Part shown: positions 41,477-50,273 of the stretch, piece after piece
Numbering within the stretch: the first letter of the stretch is position 1
Layout: each line of letters begins with the position of its first letter
NCBI GenBank assembly: GCA_002432715.1
Contig: DJGJ01000018.1
Span: 40,706 to 98,830, forward strand
Direction of reading: 5' to 3'
Length of the DNA: 58,125 bases
DNA from: Sphaerochaeta sp. UBA5849
GTDB taxonomy: Bacteria > Spirochaetota > Spirochaetia > Sphaerochaetales > Sphaerochaetaceae
Position numbers and translations under genes: made by a program
Notes under the pieces: model-generated
Told to the model about the DNA's origin: nothing
Seen by the model: only the letters and a program-made list of their open reading frames with translations
The model's database searches: none

Positions 41477-42421
41477 ATGGACAGCAGAGAGAGCGCAACA
41501 GCAATCCTTACGGGATGGTATACAGGGGACGGGATGGGCAGCCAGACGGACGGCATGCAAAGCAGCGAAGTGGAGGCTCTGTGCCCGGACGGCATCGAGG
41601 AAATCTACACGCTGGAGGAAAGCCGGCCCCTCTGTGGAATGTCAAGCGAGGTCAGTGATCTGCTTACGTTGCTCGCCCTCAGCATTGTCACCAACAAGGA
41701 TGCTGATGTGCACCATGTAAAAGCGAGTTATCGCAAGTACATCCAGGAAGGGGATGGTCCTGGTGAGCATATCCGGCGAATTTTGCAAGTGGAGACATCC
41801 AAAGCCGATCACAGCCTTGCTCTCATCCGCTGCCCCATTCACGGAATCTTGAAAGCCACGCAAAGCCAGAGGAAATGGCTCGATTTCCTCAAGGCTGAGA
41901 CCCAGATCACCAGCAGCAGCGACCTCTGCCTGCAGACGGTTCTCCTGCTTTCTTCTGGCTTCGGTTTGCTCATGGAAGAGGAATATGACGATCCCCTTCT
42001 GTTTGTAAGCGCCTTGGCAGGTCTGGCAAAACGCAATCGCTTGGATGAACGCATTGTTGCCGCTTTGCATACCGCTCTCAACCAAAACCCACTTGCCGTG
42101 TATGACACAAAGCAAAGTTCCTTTGTCCTCACAACGCTTTTGGTTGTGATGCACTCCCTCATCGCCTTCGATTCCTACGAAGACGGGATGAAGGCATTGG
42201 TCATGCGGGGAGGAAATGCAAGAACTGTCTGTGCCCTGTATGGAGGCTTCGCTGCAGCCCTGTATGGGATGGAGAGCATTCCCGAACGCTGGACGGCGGA
42301 GGTGTTTCCCTCCCCCGCCCTGGAAGCGATGATCAAGAAACAGACGCTTTTCAAACGAGAGACGATACGGATGGAGAAGCTGGCGGTTTCGCTGACTGCC
42401 GGTCTTCTGGTTGTAGCCTGA
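41477..42421 (+). CDS. Degenerate ADP-ribosylglycohydrolase-like protein
   Basis: 314 residues matching the helical ARH fold: AILTGWYTGDGMGS at the start and GGNARTVCALYGGF, ALYGMESIPERW near the end. The two Mg-binding motifs of active enzymes are lost: the DDT motif is replaced in SSEVSDLLTLLAL, and the GGDTDT motif reads GGNART. Hydrolase activity is therefore unlikely; a binding role is possible. The frame is intact over its full length, so it is probably still used. It lies between two aldo/keto reductase genes. Confidence 0.7.
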   Translation: MDSRESATAILTGWYTGDGMGSQTDGMQSSEVEALCPDGIEEIYTLEESRPLCGMSSEVSDLLTLLALSIVTNKDADVHHVKASYRKYIQEGDGPGEHIRRILQVETSKADHSLALIRCPIHGILKATQSQRKWLDFLKAETQITSSSDLCLQTVLLLSSGFGLLMEEEYDDPLLFVSALAGLAKRNRLDERIVAALHTALNQNPLAVYDTKQSSFVLTTLLVVMHSLIAFDSYEDGMKALVMRGGNARTVCALYGGFAAALYGMESIPERWTAEVFPSPALEAMIKKQTLFKRETIRMEKLAVSLTAGLLVVA

Positions 42422-42435
42422 AAAAGGAGTACACA

Positions 42436-43407
42436 GTGAACTACAAATCCTTGGGGAAAACCGGCATCAAGGTATCAGAGCTTTGTTTCGGCACCATGTC
42501 GTTCGGCTCACGGGCGAATAAGGAACAATCGCAGAGGATGTACAGCATGTGCAGGGAGCAGGGCATCAACTTTTTCGACTGTGCCAATGTCTATCAGAAA
42601 GGTGTTGCTGAAGAGTACCTGGGCTCCTTCATAGCCGCTGAGCGCGACAAAGTGGTGATCACCACCAAAGCGTATGGAGCGATGGGAGACGATGTCAATG
42701 CAAAGGGTTGTTCGGCAAAAAACCTGCAGAACTCCCTGCATCAGAGCCTGAAGCGTCTTGGCACCGACTATGTTGATGTCTTCTTTCTTCATCACTATGA
42801 TCCGGCCACCAGTGAGGAGGAGGTCCTGAGGACCCTTGACTCCTTTGTCCGTGATGGCAAGGTTTTGAGCGTCGGGGTGAGCAACTATGCCGCCTTCCAG
42901 GTGGAACGCCTCTTGCGGGTAAGCGATGTGAAGCATCTGGTGGGCGTACAGTGCATCCAACCGATGTACAACCTTGCCAAACGCATGGCAGAGGTGGAGC
43001 TTTTCCCCATGGCGAGTGCTGAAGGGATGGGGGTAATCACCTACAGCCCCCTCGCAGGAGGGCTTCTCACCGGCAGATACAGCAAGGCGGAGGGCAAGAA
43101 AGCGGGGCGCCTGGTCGAGAATCCAAAGTACAAGGCCCGGTATGAGGGTGCTTTCTATGTCCAGGTGGGTTCCTCCTTCGCCGCCTATGCCGATCAGCTG
43201 GGCATGCACCCGGCAACACTTGGCATCGCTTGGGTGATGGCAAACCAGGCTGTCACCGCCCCCATCCTGGGAGCTGCTGATCCAGAGCAGCTCAAGCCCG
43301 CCCTTGATGCACCAGCTCATCGCTTGAGCGAGGAGGTACTGAAACACCTCGATACGATCAGCCCTCCTTTGCCGCCTGCTCACGACCGCACCGAGGAGAG
43401 AAGCTGA
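42436..43407 (+). CDS. Aldo/keto reductase
   Basis: 323 residues. Catalytic set: Asp and Tyr in NFFDCANVYQKG, Lys in VVITTKAYG, His in FFLHHYDP; NADPH site at the end (ITYSPLAGGLL, PILGAADPEQL). Resembles the YhdN/KCAB-like group. AAAAAGGAG precedes the ATG. It is 14 bases after the ARH-like gene, so the two form an operon. Confidence 0.93.
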   Translation: MNYKSLGKTGIKVSELCFGTMSFGSRANKEQSQRMYSMCREQGINFFDCANVYQKGVAEEYLGSFIAAERDKVVITTKAYGAMGDDVNAKGCSAKNLQNSLHQSLKRLGTDYVDVFFLHHYDPATSEEEVLRTLDSFVRDGKVLSVGVSNYAAFQVERLLRVSDVKHLVGVQCIQPMYNLAKRMAEVELFPMASAEGMGVITYSPLAGGLLTGRYSKAEGKKAGRLVENPKYKARYEGAFYVQVGSSFAAYADQLGMHPATLGIAWVMANQAVTAPILGAADPEQLKPALDAPAHRLSEEVLKHLDTISPPLPPAHDRTEERS

Positions 43408-43438
43408 AGCGATCGGGCTGCGATTCGTCTTATAGGGC

Positions 43439-45043
43439 ATGGAGCTGGAAAACACCATCAACACACTTGCCAAAACGGTCTTCGGCATCCACATGCTCAG
43501 ACCGTTTCAGCAGATTGTCATACAACGGATCCTGGAACTCGATGCCCGAAAAATCGACCACAAAGGATTGTTGGTTACCTTGCCGACAGGCAGCGGCAAG
43601 AGCTTGTGCTTCATGCTCCCTTCCTTGTTGGTTGAAGGACTCACCGTTATTGTGTATCCCCTTCTCTCACTTATGAACGACCAGGTACGACGCTTAAGCC
43701 GAAATGGCATCGCCTGTGTCGCGATCCAAGGCGGACAGACAAAAGAGCAGCGAAGAGCGTTGTTTGACTCCCTCGGCGCAAATGCATGCAGGGTGGTCAT
43801 CACCAATGCAGAGTGCCTGGGCCAGGCTTCGGTGATCGGCGAGCTCTGTCGTCATCGAATCAGCCTGCTGGTAATCGATGAAGCTCATACCATCGTACGT
43901 TGGGGAGAGGGCTTCAGGCCGGCTTTGGCCGCACTCGGACCGCTTTTGGCCTACCTTCCGGTCAAGCAGATCCTCTGCTTTACCGCTACAGCCGATCAGG
44001 CGGTCATCGAAGGGCTCAACAAGAGTATCTTTATAAAAAGCAGGCCTCACCTGGTGCGGGGAAGCAGCAATCGACCGAATATCAGCTACCATGTCTTTCG
44101 CACCCTCAGCAAGGACCATGCGGTTTCCGCCCTGCTTGCCGACAAGGCGGCACGCCCTGCCATTGTCTTTTGCAATACCCGCGAGGGTACCTATTTCGCC
44201 TGCAAGGCCTTTCTTCGTTCCCACCCTGACATTCCCTGCCGATATTATCATGCCGGTTTGGATACCACGCAGAGAAAAAGTTTGGAGGCGTGGTTCGACA
44301 GTCAGGAGGAAGGAGTGCTTTTTTCGACAAATGCATTCGGAATGGGTGTAGATAAAAGCACCATCAGGACGGTCATTCATCGGGAGGTGCCCGACGATGC
44401 CCTTGCCTACCTGCAGGAGAGTGGAAGAGCCGGTCGTGACGGCAGGCTGAGCAAGGCTGTGGTTCTGCTCGATGGCACACAAACGGGGTTCTTGGTTTCG
44501 CTCTTCTCCTCCACCACCGTCTGTTATCGACAGAACCTGCTTGCACAGCTCGGCGAGGAGGTGGATTTTTGCAACGGCTGTGATGTATGCAACCATGCCG
44601 CCCAAGCAAGCCGCGAAGGAGAGGCGGCCCTGCTCGGCTGCATTGCAAGCCATCCGTTTCGCTACAGTCCCAGTTCGCTTGCATTGTTGCTCTCCTCCAA
44701 GCAAGGGTACAACAGTTACTCATCTGTCTTGTCTGCTTGGAGTGAAAAGGAAATTCGCTCGGCTCTGCACCTGCTGCTTGACGAGGGCAAGGTAGGAATC
44801 TTCAGCTCTCGCAGGCGTTTATATCTCAGGCTGAAAACCTATGGTGAACTCTTGACAACGCTTCACTTGTACAAAATGCTGAAGTATGGAACGAAAAGAG
44901 CCGGAAAGGATACCTCAGAAATTCTATCCTACGCTTCCCCGCCAGTTTCTTCCCGTGAAACCGCTGCAAGAGCAGGGCAAGTCTGTGGAAAAAAGGACGG
45001 TTCCATCATGGAAGAAGCTGCTGCTGTTGCTCACATTCACTGA
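43439..45043 (+). CDS. recQ: RecQ-family ATP-dependent DNA helicase
   Basis: 534 residues. Helicase motifs: Walker A TLPTGSGKS, DEAH in LLVIDEAHT, FTATA, and motif VI ESGRAGRDG. The zinc region carries FCNGCDVCNH. There is no HRDC domain and the C-terminus is short, so it belongs to the short RecQ forms. Used in recombination repair. The symbol is given by family only; a second RecQ may exist elsewhere. It overlaps the convergent regulator gene by 7 bp. Confidence 0.85.
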   Translation: MELENTINTLAKTVFGIHMLRPFQQIVIQRILELDARKIDHKGLLVTLPTGSGKSLCFMLPSLLVEGLTVIVYPLLSLMNDQVRRLSRNGIACVAIQGGQTKEQRRALFDSLGANACRVVITNAECLGQASVIGELCRHRISLLVIDEAHTIVRWGEGFRPALAALGPLLAYLPVKQILCFTATADQAVIEGLNKSIFIKSRPHLVRGSSNRPNISYHVFRTLSKDHAVSALLADKAARPAIVFCNTREGTYFACKAFLRSHPDIPCRYYHAGLDTTQRKSLEAWFDSQEEGVLFSTNAFGMGVDKSTIRTVIHREVPDDALAYLQESGRAGRDGRLSKAVVLLDGTQTGFLVSLFSSTTVCYRQNLLAQLGEEVDFCNGCDVCNHAAQASREGEAALLGCIASHPFRYSPSSLALLLSSKQGYNSYSSVLSAWSEKEIRSALHLLLDEGKVGIFSSRRRLYLRLKTYGELLTTLHLYKMLKYGTKRAGKDTSEILSYASPPVSSRETAARAGQVCGKKDGSIMEEAAAVAHIH

Positions 45044-46005
45044 ACATCCCTAACCAACCGTGGCAGGATGGTGGTACTTGCTTCTTGCTTTCCTGCCAGC
45101 ATGGAAAGCAGCTTCTCTGTAGCCTTTTGGTAGAGCCGGCCGCTTTGAATGTCCACACTCGCCACCCTCTTGCCAAGCAAGGAAGAAAATGGGGAGGCAT
45201 CATATCCTACCGCGGGAAGATCCATGGGACAGCGCATCAACAAATCGAAAAGGGTGAGGTCGTTCACCGCTGCAAGAGCATCGATGCTCCGGACGGCAAG
45301 CAACTGCTCCACCTGGTCCTGTATCGACGCAATGCCGGCAGGAGAGCCGATGGCTGTGCTGATCACCTTCGCTTGTGGATAGACACGTAAAAAGCCCTCC
45401 AGTCGCTTGGCATGCGGCTCAACACTTTCCACATATCCGGTGATGTACAACGGCTTTTCACACCCCATTTCCTTCAGATACCGACCTTGCAGCTCGCCTC
45501 CATACAGGTTGTCTGTTCGTACAATGCAGCCTTGCTCGTCATCACCGATGTGGTGAGAAAGCACAGCGGGGATGGTGATTCCATCGAACAGGGAGAGCTC
45601 TTGGGGTGTATCGACATCGTAGGCAAGAATTCCATCACACTGCTTTTCAAGCAGCTTCAGCTCTTCCTGGTTGCCTACTCTGTAAAACCGCAGTTGCCAG
45701 GAGCTTTGGCCGATGACTTTCTGGACTCCTCGTACAGCCCTGCCGAAAAACCAATCAAAGCTGGAAAAGCTGCCCCAATAGTACGGTCTGCCCGTTTTAT
45801 TGAATTCAACAAAGGCAAGGGTGCCGGTCCCTTTTCGTCGAAGGCTTGCTGCCAGCGGGTTGGGTGCATACCCAAGGATTCTCGCAGCTTCAAAAACTCG
45901 TTGCCGCAAATCCTCTGAGACGGCGTCGGGATTGTTGTAGACACGGGAAACCGTTGCACTGCTTACCTTGGCTAGAGCCGCTACACTATCGCGGGTACTT
46001 CGCAT
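45037..46005 (-). CDS. LacI-family transcriptional regulator of the gal genes
   Basis: 322 residues. Helix-turn-helix DSVAALAKVSSATVSRVYNN, hinge region with PNPLAASLRRKG, and a periplasmic-binding-like sugar domain. GGAGG lies 5 bases before the ATG at 46005 (MRSTRDSVAAL), which decides against the ATG at 46017. It is divergent from galT, and a palindrome lies between them, so it most likely represses galTK and responds to galactose or a related sugar (inference). Confidence 0.88.
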   Translation of the reverse strand: MRSTRDSVAALAKVSSATVSRVYNNPDAVSEDLRQRVFEAARILGYAPNPLAASLRRKGTGTLAFVEFNKTGRPYYWGSFSSFDWFFGRAVRGVQKVIGQSSWQLRFYRVGNQEELKLLEKQCDGILAYDVDTPQELSLFDGITIPAVLSHHIGDDEQGCIVRTDNLYGGELQGRYLKEMGCEKPLYITGYVESVEPHAKRLEGFLRVYPQAKVISTAIGSPAGIASIQDQVEQLLAVRSIDALAAVNDLTLFDLLMRCPMDLPAVGYDASPFSSLLGKRVASVDIQSGRLYQKATEKLLSMLAGKQEASTTILPRLVRDVQ

Positions 46006-46023
46006 CCGCACCTCCATTTTTCA

Positions 46024-46052
46024 TTGACAAAGCGCTGGCACAGGTGTAGTGT
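46024..46052 (+). promoter_or_regulatory. galT promoter
   Basis: TTGACA (46024-46029), 17-base spacer, TAGTGT (46047-46052). The -10 lies inside the palindromic operator, so repressor binding would block it. Confidence 0.6.
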
Positions 46053-46068
46053 ACACGTGTACATTACA
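46045..46068. promoter_or_regulatory. Palindromic operator between LacI-type regulator and galT
   Basis: A 24-bp palindrome with one mismatch: left half TGTAGTGTACAC, right half its complement except for one base (GTGTACATTACA). The central CG step fits LacI-family operators. It overlaps the galT -10. Confidence 0.75.
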
Positions 46069-46093
46069 GAAAGCAAGAGGGATTCAAAACCAC

Positions 46094-47146
46094 ATGGACA
46101 TTCAATTTGATACGCACAACCGCTATAATCCGTTACTCGGCGAGTGGGTGAAAGTCTCACCACACCGAACCAAGCGACCATGGAACGGGCAGGTCGAAAA
46201 ACCAAATTTGGAAGAACTGAGCCGCTATGACAGCACCTGCTACCTCTGCCCGGGAAACAAGCGTTCAAGCGGTGAACGCAATCCTGAGTACAAGGATGTC
46301 TATGTGTTTGACAATGATTTCGCATCGTTGTTGCCGACCACCCCCAATGACCGCATGCAAACGGGGCCGAACGGGCTCCTCAAAGCCTACGGCGAACGCG
46401 GACGATGCAGGGTGGTCTGTTTTTCACCCCGTCACGACCTCACTCTCTCACGCATGTCCACCGCCGATATTGAGAAGGTTCTGAGTGCTTGGACCGAAGA
46501 GTACGAGAAGCTTGGAGAGAGCGAGATGATCAACTACGTCCAAATCTTTGAGAACCGCGGGGCGATCATGGGTTGTTCAAATCCACACCCCCACGCACAG
46601 ATTTGGAGCGAAGAGATCATTCCCGACATACCGGCCAAAGAGCTTGCCAATGAAGAGAAGTACTTCCAAACCCACAAGAGCCATATGCTGCTCGATTATG
46701 CCCAGTATGAAATGGAGACAGGAGAGCGGGTTGTCATCAAGGGCAGGCACTTCATCGCAGTCGTTCCCTTTTGGGCGGTGTGGCCGTATGAGACAATGAT
46801 TCTAGGGTACAAGCGCAATCTTCAAAGCTTCAGCGATCTGGCAAGCGAAGAAAGAGCCGATTTGGCATGGACGATGCAGCAGCTGGGCATTCGCTACGAC
46901 AATCTCTTCCAAACCAGCTTTCCCTACTCCATGGGTGTGCATCAGAAGCCTACCGATGGCCAGGCCTATCCCGCCCATACCATGCACCTGCACTATTTTC
47001 CACCCCTGCTTCGCAGTGCCACCGTCAAGAAATTCATGGTAGGATATGAGATGATGGCAATGCCCCAACGTGATATCACGGCCGAGCAAGCTGCTCAAAA
47101 ACTCAGCTCTCAAAGCGACGTGCACTATCGCAACACACTACACTAG
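46094..47146 (+). CDS. galT: Galactose-1-phosphate uridylyltransferase
   Basis: 350 residues. Active-site His-Pro-His in CSNPHPHAQIWS, Zn Cys pair in CYLCPGN, and FENRGAIMGCSNPHPH as in GalT. Leloir pathway enzyme exchanging UMP between UDP-glucose and galactose-1-phosphate. ATG 46094 starts the conserved MDIQFDTHNRYNPL; AGAGGGA lies about 11 bases upstream. Upstream in-frame starts would lie inside the operator. galK follows after 9 bases. Confidence 0.95.
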   Translation: MDIQFDTHNRYNPLLGEWVKVSPHRTKRPWNGQVEKPNLEELSRYDSTCYLCPGNKRSSGERNPEYKDVYVFDNDFASLLPTTPNDRMQTGPNGLLKAYGERGRCRVVCFSPRHDLTLSRMSTADIEKVLSAWTEEYEKLGESEMINYVQIFENRGAIMGCSNPHPHAQIWSEEIIPDIPAKELANEEKYFQTHKSHMLLDYAQYEMETGERVVIKGRHFIAVVPFWAVWPYETMILGYKRNLQSFSDLASEERADLAWTMQQLGIRYDNLFQTSFPYSMGVHQKPTDGQAYPAHTMHLHYFPPLLRSATVKKFMVGYEMMAMPQRDITAEQAAQKLSSQSDVHYRNTLH

Positions 47147-47155
47147 GAGATATCC

Positions 47156-48430
47156 ATGGCTACAAGACACGCTGTTGAACAAGGCCTTTTGCATCAGCAC
47201 TACCCCTCTCTGTATGGTCAAACCTATGACGAATCGGAAATGGATCGACGATTTGGGCACCTCATCGAGACCCATCAAAACCTGTTCGGCCAGATGAGCC
47301 CGTCAGTGTTCTCCACTGCTGGAAGGACCGAACTCGGGGGCAACCATACCGACCACAACCTTGGCCGCGTCCTCGCTGCAACCATCAATCTCGATACCAT
47401 CGCAGCGGTGACAAAGCGTACTGACGACAAGGTGGTCCTCATCAGTGAAGGATATCCGGCTGTCGAGGTTGACTTGCATGTTCTAAAAGTGGTTGAAAGT
47501 GAAAAGAACACCACCGAAGCATTGGTCCGTGGCATTGCCTGCGCCTTTTCCAAGCGTGGTCTGAACATTGGAGGATGGCAGGCCAACACCACCAGCCGGG
47601 TGCTGAAAGGCTCGGGGCTCTCTTCTTCAGCTGCCGTTGAGGTGTTGTGCGGAACAATTTTCAATCACTTGTACAATACCGATGTCCTCTCCCCTGTCGA
47701 GCTGGCCATCATCGGCAAGTTCAGTGAGAACGTATATTTCGGCAAGCCTTCAGGCTTGATGGACCAGATGGCCTGCGCCTACGGGGGGATCATCGGCATC
47801 GACTTTGCCGATGAACAAAAGCCGGTCATCGAGCCGATCCAATACTCCTTCTCGGAGCATGGCTATCACCTGTGCATCGTCGATACCGGCGGAAACCATG
47901 CAGACCTTACTCCTGCGTATGCCGCAGTCCCTGCCGAAATGCGCAAGGTAGCAGCATATTTTGGTACCAATCACCTGAGGGAAGTTGATCAGGACACATT
48001 CATGCAAGCCCTGCCTGAATTGAGAAAAACGTTGAACAACGATCGATGCATCCTACGTGCAATGCACTTCTTCCAGGAGAATACGAGAGTGGAGAGCATG
48101 CTGAAAGCACTCGCTGCCGATGACATCAATGCCTACCTGTCACTGGTCAGGCAGAGCGGTGAAAGCTCCTTCTGCTTTTTGCAGAATCTCTATCCCTCGT
48201 TCTTTCCCGAAGAACAGGGATTGAGCCTTGCCATTGCAATGACGAAATCGATGTTGGGCCCTGATGCAACGGTGCGAGTCCATGGAGGGGGTTTTGCAGG
48301 TACGATCCAAGCCTATGTGCAGGAAAACGAGTTGGAAGACTACATCCAAGGTATGGAGGCAGTCTTCGGCAAGGGCAGCGTCACCCCCATTGCCGTCAGG
48401 AGCAAACCCTCCAGCTGCATTGCTGAGTAA
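47156..48430 (+). CDS. galK: Galactokinase
   Basis: 424 residues, GHMP kinase. GRTELGGNHTDHN (galactokinase signature), KGSGLSSSAAVEVL (phosphate loop), RVHGGGFAGTIQ (third motif). Makes galactose-1-phosphate for GalT. About 35 residues longer than E. coli GalK, mostly at the N-terminus. Second gene of the operon. Confidence 0.96.
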   Translation: MATRHAVEQGLLHQHYPSLYGQTYDESEMDRRFGHLIETHQNLFGQMSPSVFSTAGRTELGGNHTDHNLGRVLAATINLDTIAAVTKRTDDKVVLISEGYPAVEVDLHVLKVVESEKNTTEALVRGIACAFSKRGLNIGGWQANTTSRVLKGSGLSSSAAVEVLCGTIFNHLYNTDVLSPVELAIIGKFSENVYFGKPSGLMDQMACAYGGIIGIDFADEQKPVIEPIQYSFSEHGYHLCIVDTGGNHADLTPAYAAVPAEMRKVAAYFGTNHLREVDQDTFMQALPELRKTLNNDRCILRAMHFFQENTRVESMLKALAADDINAYLSLVRQSGESSFCFLQNLYPSFFPEEQGLSLAIAMTKSMLGPDATVRVHGGGFAGTIQAYVQENELEDYIQGMEAVFGKGSVTPIAVRSKPSSCIAE

Positions 48431-48437
48431 CAGAGAA

Positions 48438-48945
48438 AGCGACAACCAGTTCCTGGTCAAGATATCGTTCTTCGGCCCTGCCCTGATTTGAGTACGTATG
48501 TTGGATATCTGGACACGGTTCATGGGGTCTTCCCGATTCTGGATTACTTCCTTCCTTCAAACGGATTGGTTTCCGGTATTGTTGACAAGGACCTCTGGGG
48601 TATCAGCTACGGTGTTGACGTTAAAGTACCGAACCTTGGGTTTCCCTGGGGTTCGACCATGCATGGAGTACGGAATCCAATGCACTCACCTCCTTCGGAT
48701 ATGATGCCAAGTTCGGTATGAAAGAGACGTTCTTCGACACAATAAGCTTTACTGCTTCGTTCGATCAAGCGTTCAGGTCTTCACTTGAGGCATATAAGGT
48801 CACGGGTTTGTTTGCCCTTGAGAAGCGACTGGGCCTCATTACGGCATCCGCAAACCTCGATGTCGGTTTCTATGATTCGCTTGTCGACAACGCAGATGAT
48901 ACACGTGCCACCACCCTGACGGTCAAGGGGGTGTTCAACAAGTAG
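48438..48945 (+). pseudogene. Frameshifted remnant of an outer-membrane beta-barrel protein
   Basis: Three reading frames carry successive parts of one beta-rich protein: NQFLVKISFFGPALI (frame of ~48446), then TYVGYLDTVHGVFPILDYF and SYGVDVKVPNLGFPWGS (from 48488), then SFGYDAKFGMKETFF and SANLDVGFYDSLVDNADDT (to the stop at 48945). At least two frameshifts separate them. The likely source is a surface protein; only a C-terminal part of ~160 residues is left. Frameshift positions are approximate. Confidence 0.55.
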
Positions 48946-48964
48946 CATGGAGGGGATTGCAGTC

Positions 48965-48995
48965 AGGGCAGCGAAAGCCGCCCTCGCTCTTTTTC
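48965..48995 (+). terminator. Terminator after the gal operon region
   Basis: AGGGCAG/CCGCCCT stem (one G-U pair) with a CGAAAG loop at 48965-48984, followed by CGCTCTTTTTC on the plus strand. Confidence 0.5.
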
Positions 48996-50262
48996 AGGAG
49001 AACAAGAGCCGATAATCGCTTGGAATCGCCTTGAAGCTTGATGGCTTATCGAGCAACGTTGCAAGGTTTTGGGGAACTTCCACCGTCGTGCCTATCAATG
49101 GTTCGACCACCTGTTCAAACTTGGCGGGGTGGGCTGTCGATACCACGATCGTCGGCTGGCCGGCAAAGTGGTCGCGTCTGACCCGCTCTGCGGTGGCGGT
49201 ATGGGGGCAGAGAATGTAGCCAAGCTCCCCATATACTTCCTTGATGGTTGCCTGTATGGTCCGATCATCCACAGAGTAAGCACTGAGCATGCTTTTAATA
49301 GTATCCGTATCGGGATAGAGGTTGAAGAGCCGTTCCATGTTGCTGGGAGCCCCAACATCCATGGCATTCGCAAGGGTTTGCACCGAAGGACGGGTTTGGT
49401 AGATTCCACTTGTGAGGAATTCTGGAATTGTCTTGTTCTCATTCACCGAAAGTACTATCCGCTCGATGGGAGAGCCCATTGTAAGCGCCCAGAAGGCGGC
49501 GCAGCTGTTGCCGACATTCCCGCTGGGAATAATGAAGATCGGCCGCTTGCCGAAGGCTTGGGTGTAGAGATGGGAGGCAAAGACGTAGTACACGCTTTGG
49601 GGCAGCAGCCGTCCCAGGTTGATGGAGTTTGCACTGGACAGTCCCCATTGCCGGGAAACGGTCTGGTCCATGAAAGCATCCTTGACCATTTTCTGGCAAT
49701 CATCAAAAGATCCATCAACTTCATAGGCTTGGATGTTGGCCCCCCAGCAGGTGAGCTGCTGCTGTTGACGGCCGCTCACTCTCCCCTTGGGGTACAATAC
49801 TTTTACTTCGATGCCTTTGCGGTTGGCGAATGCTGCGGCCACAGCACCTCCGGTATCACCGCTGGTTGCTACCAAAATGGTCAGTTTGCGCTGCTCTTTG
49901 GCCAGCATGCGTTCCATGCATGCTGCAAGAAATCTTGCACCGAAGTCCTTGAACGCAGCAGTAGGTCCGTGAAAAAGCTCAAGTACTGCATCCTGGTCCT
50001 TGAGGGTGACCAAGGGGACTGGAAAGTTGAAAGCATCCATACAGATTTCTGCAAGGTCTTCCTTCAGGGGATCATCCTCGAAAAAGGGTGCGAGAACCTC
50101 GAAGGCAAGTTCGGGGTAGCTGGAGATCTCATGTATTGCGAGGTTTTCCAAGGAAGGAAACGACTCGGGAACATAGAGTCCACCATCGGGAGCCAGCCCC
50201 TGCATAATCGCCTGGCTGGCACTGACTGCCGGCGCTTTGCCGCGAGTTGATACAAATTTCAT
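48994..50262 (-). CDS. thrC: Threonine synthase
   Basis: 422 residues. PLP Lys in FHGPTAAFKDFGARFL, SGDTGGAVAAAF for the phosphate loop, start MKFVSTRGKAPAVSASQA. Converts O-phosphohomoserine to threonine. GGAGG before the ATG. It begins 11 bases after thrA, one operon. No homoserine kinase (thrB) gene is in the window. Confidence 0.96.
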   Translation of the reverse strand: MKFVSTRGKAPAVSASQAIMQGLAPDGGLYVPESFPSLENLAIHEISSYPELAFEVLAPFFEDDPLKEDLAEICMDAFNFPVPLVTLKDQDAVLELFHGPTAAFKDFGARFLAACMERMLAKEQRKLTILVATSGDTGGAVAAAFANRKGIEVKVLYPKGRVSGRQQQQLTCWGANIQAYEVDGSFDDCQKMVKDAFMDQTVSRQWGLSSANSINLGRLLPQSVYYVFASHLYTQAFGKRPIFIIPSGNVGNSCAAFWALTMGSPIERIVLSVNENKTIPEFLTSGIYQTRPSVQTLANAMDVGAPSNMERLFNLYPDTDTIKSMLSAYSVDDRTIQATIKEVYGELGYILCPHTATAERVRRDHFAGQPTIVVSTAHPAKFEQVVEPLIGTTVEVPQNLATLLDKPSSFKAIPSDYRLLFS

Positions 50263-50273
50263 GTTCCTACCTC

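Noticed and set aside
49069..50250. 393-codon open frame opposite thrC
   Set aside because: Shadow of the threonine synthase frame; no start site signal and no family.
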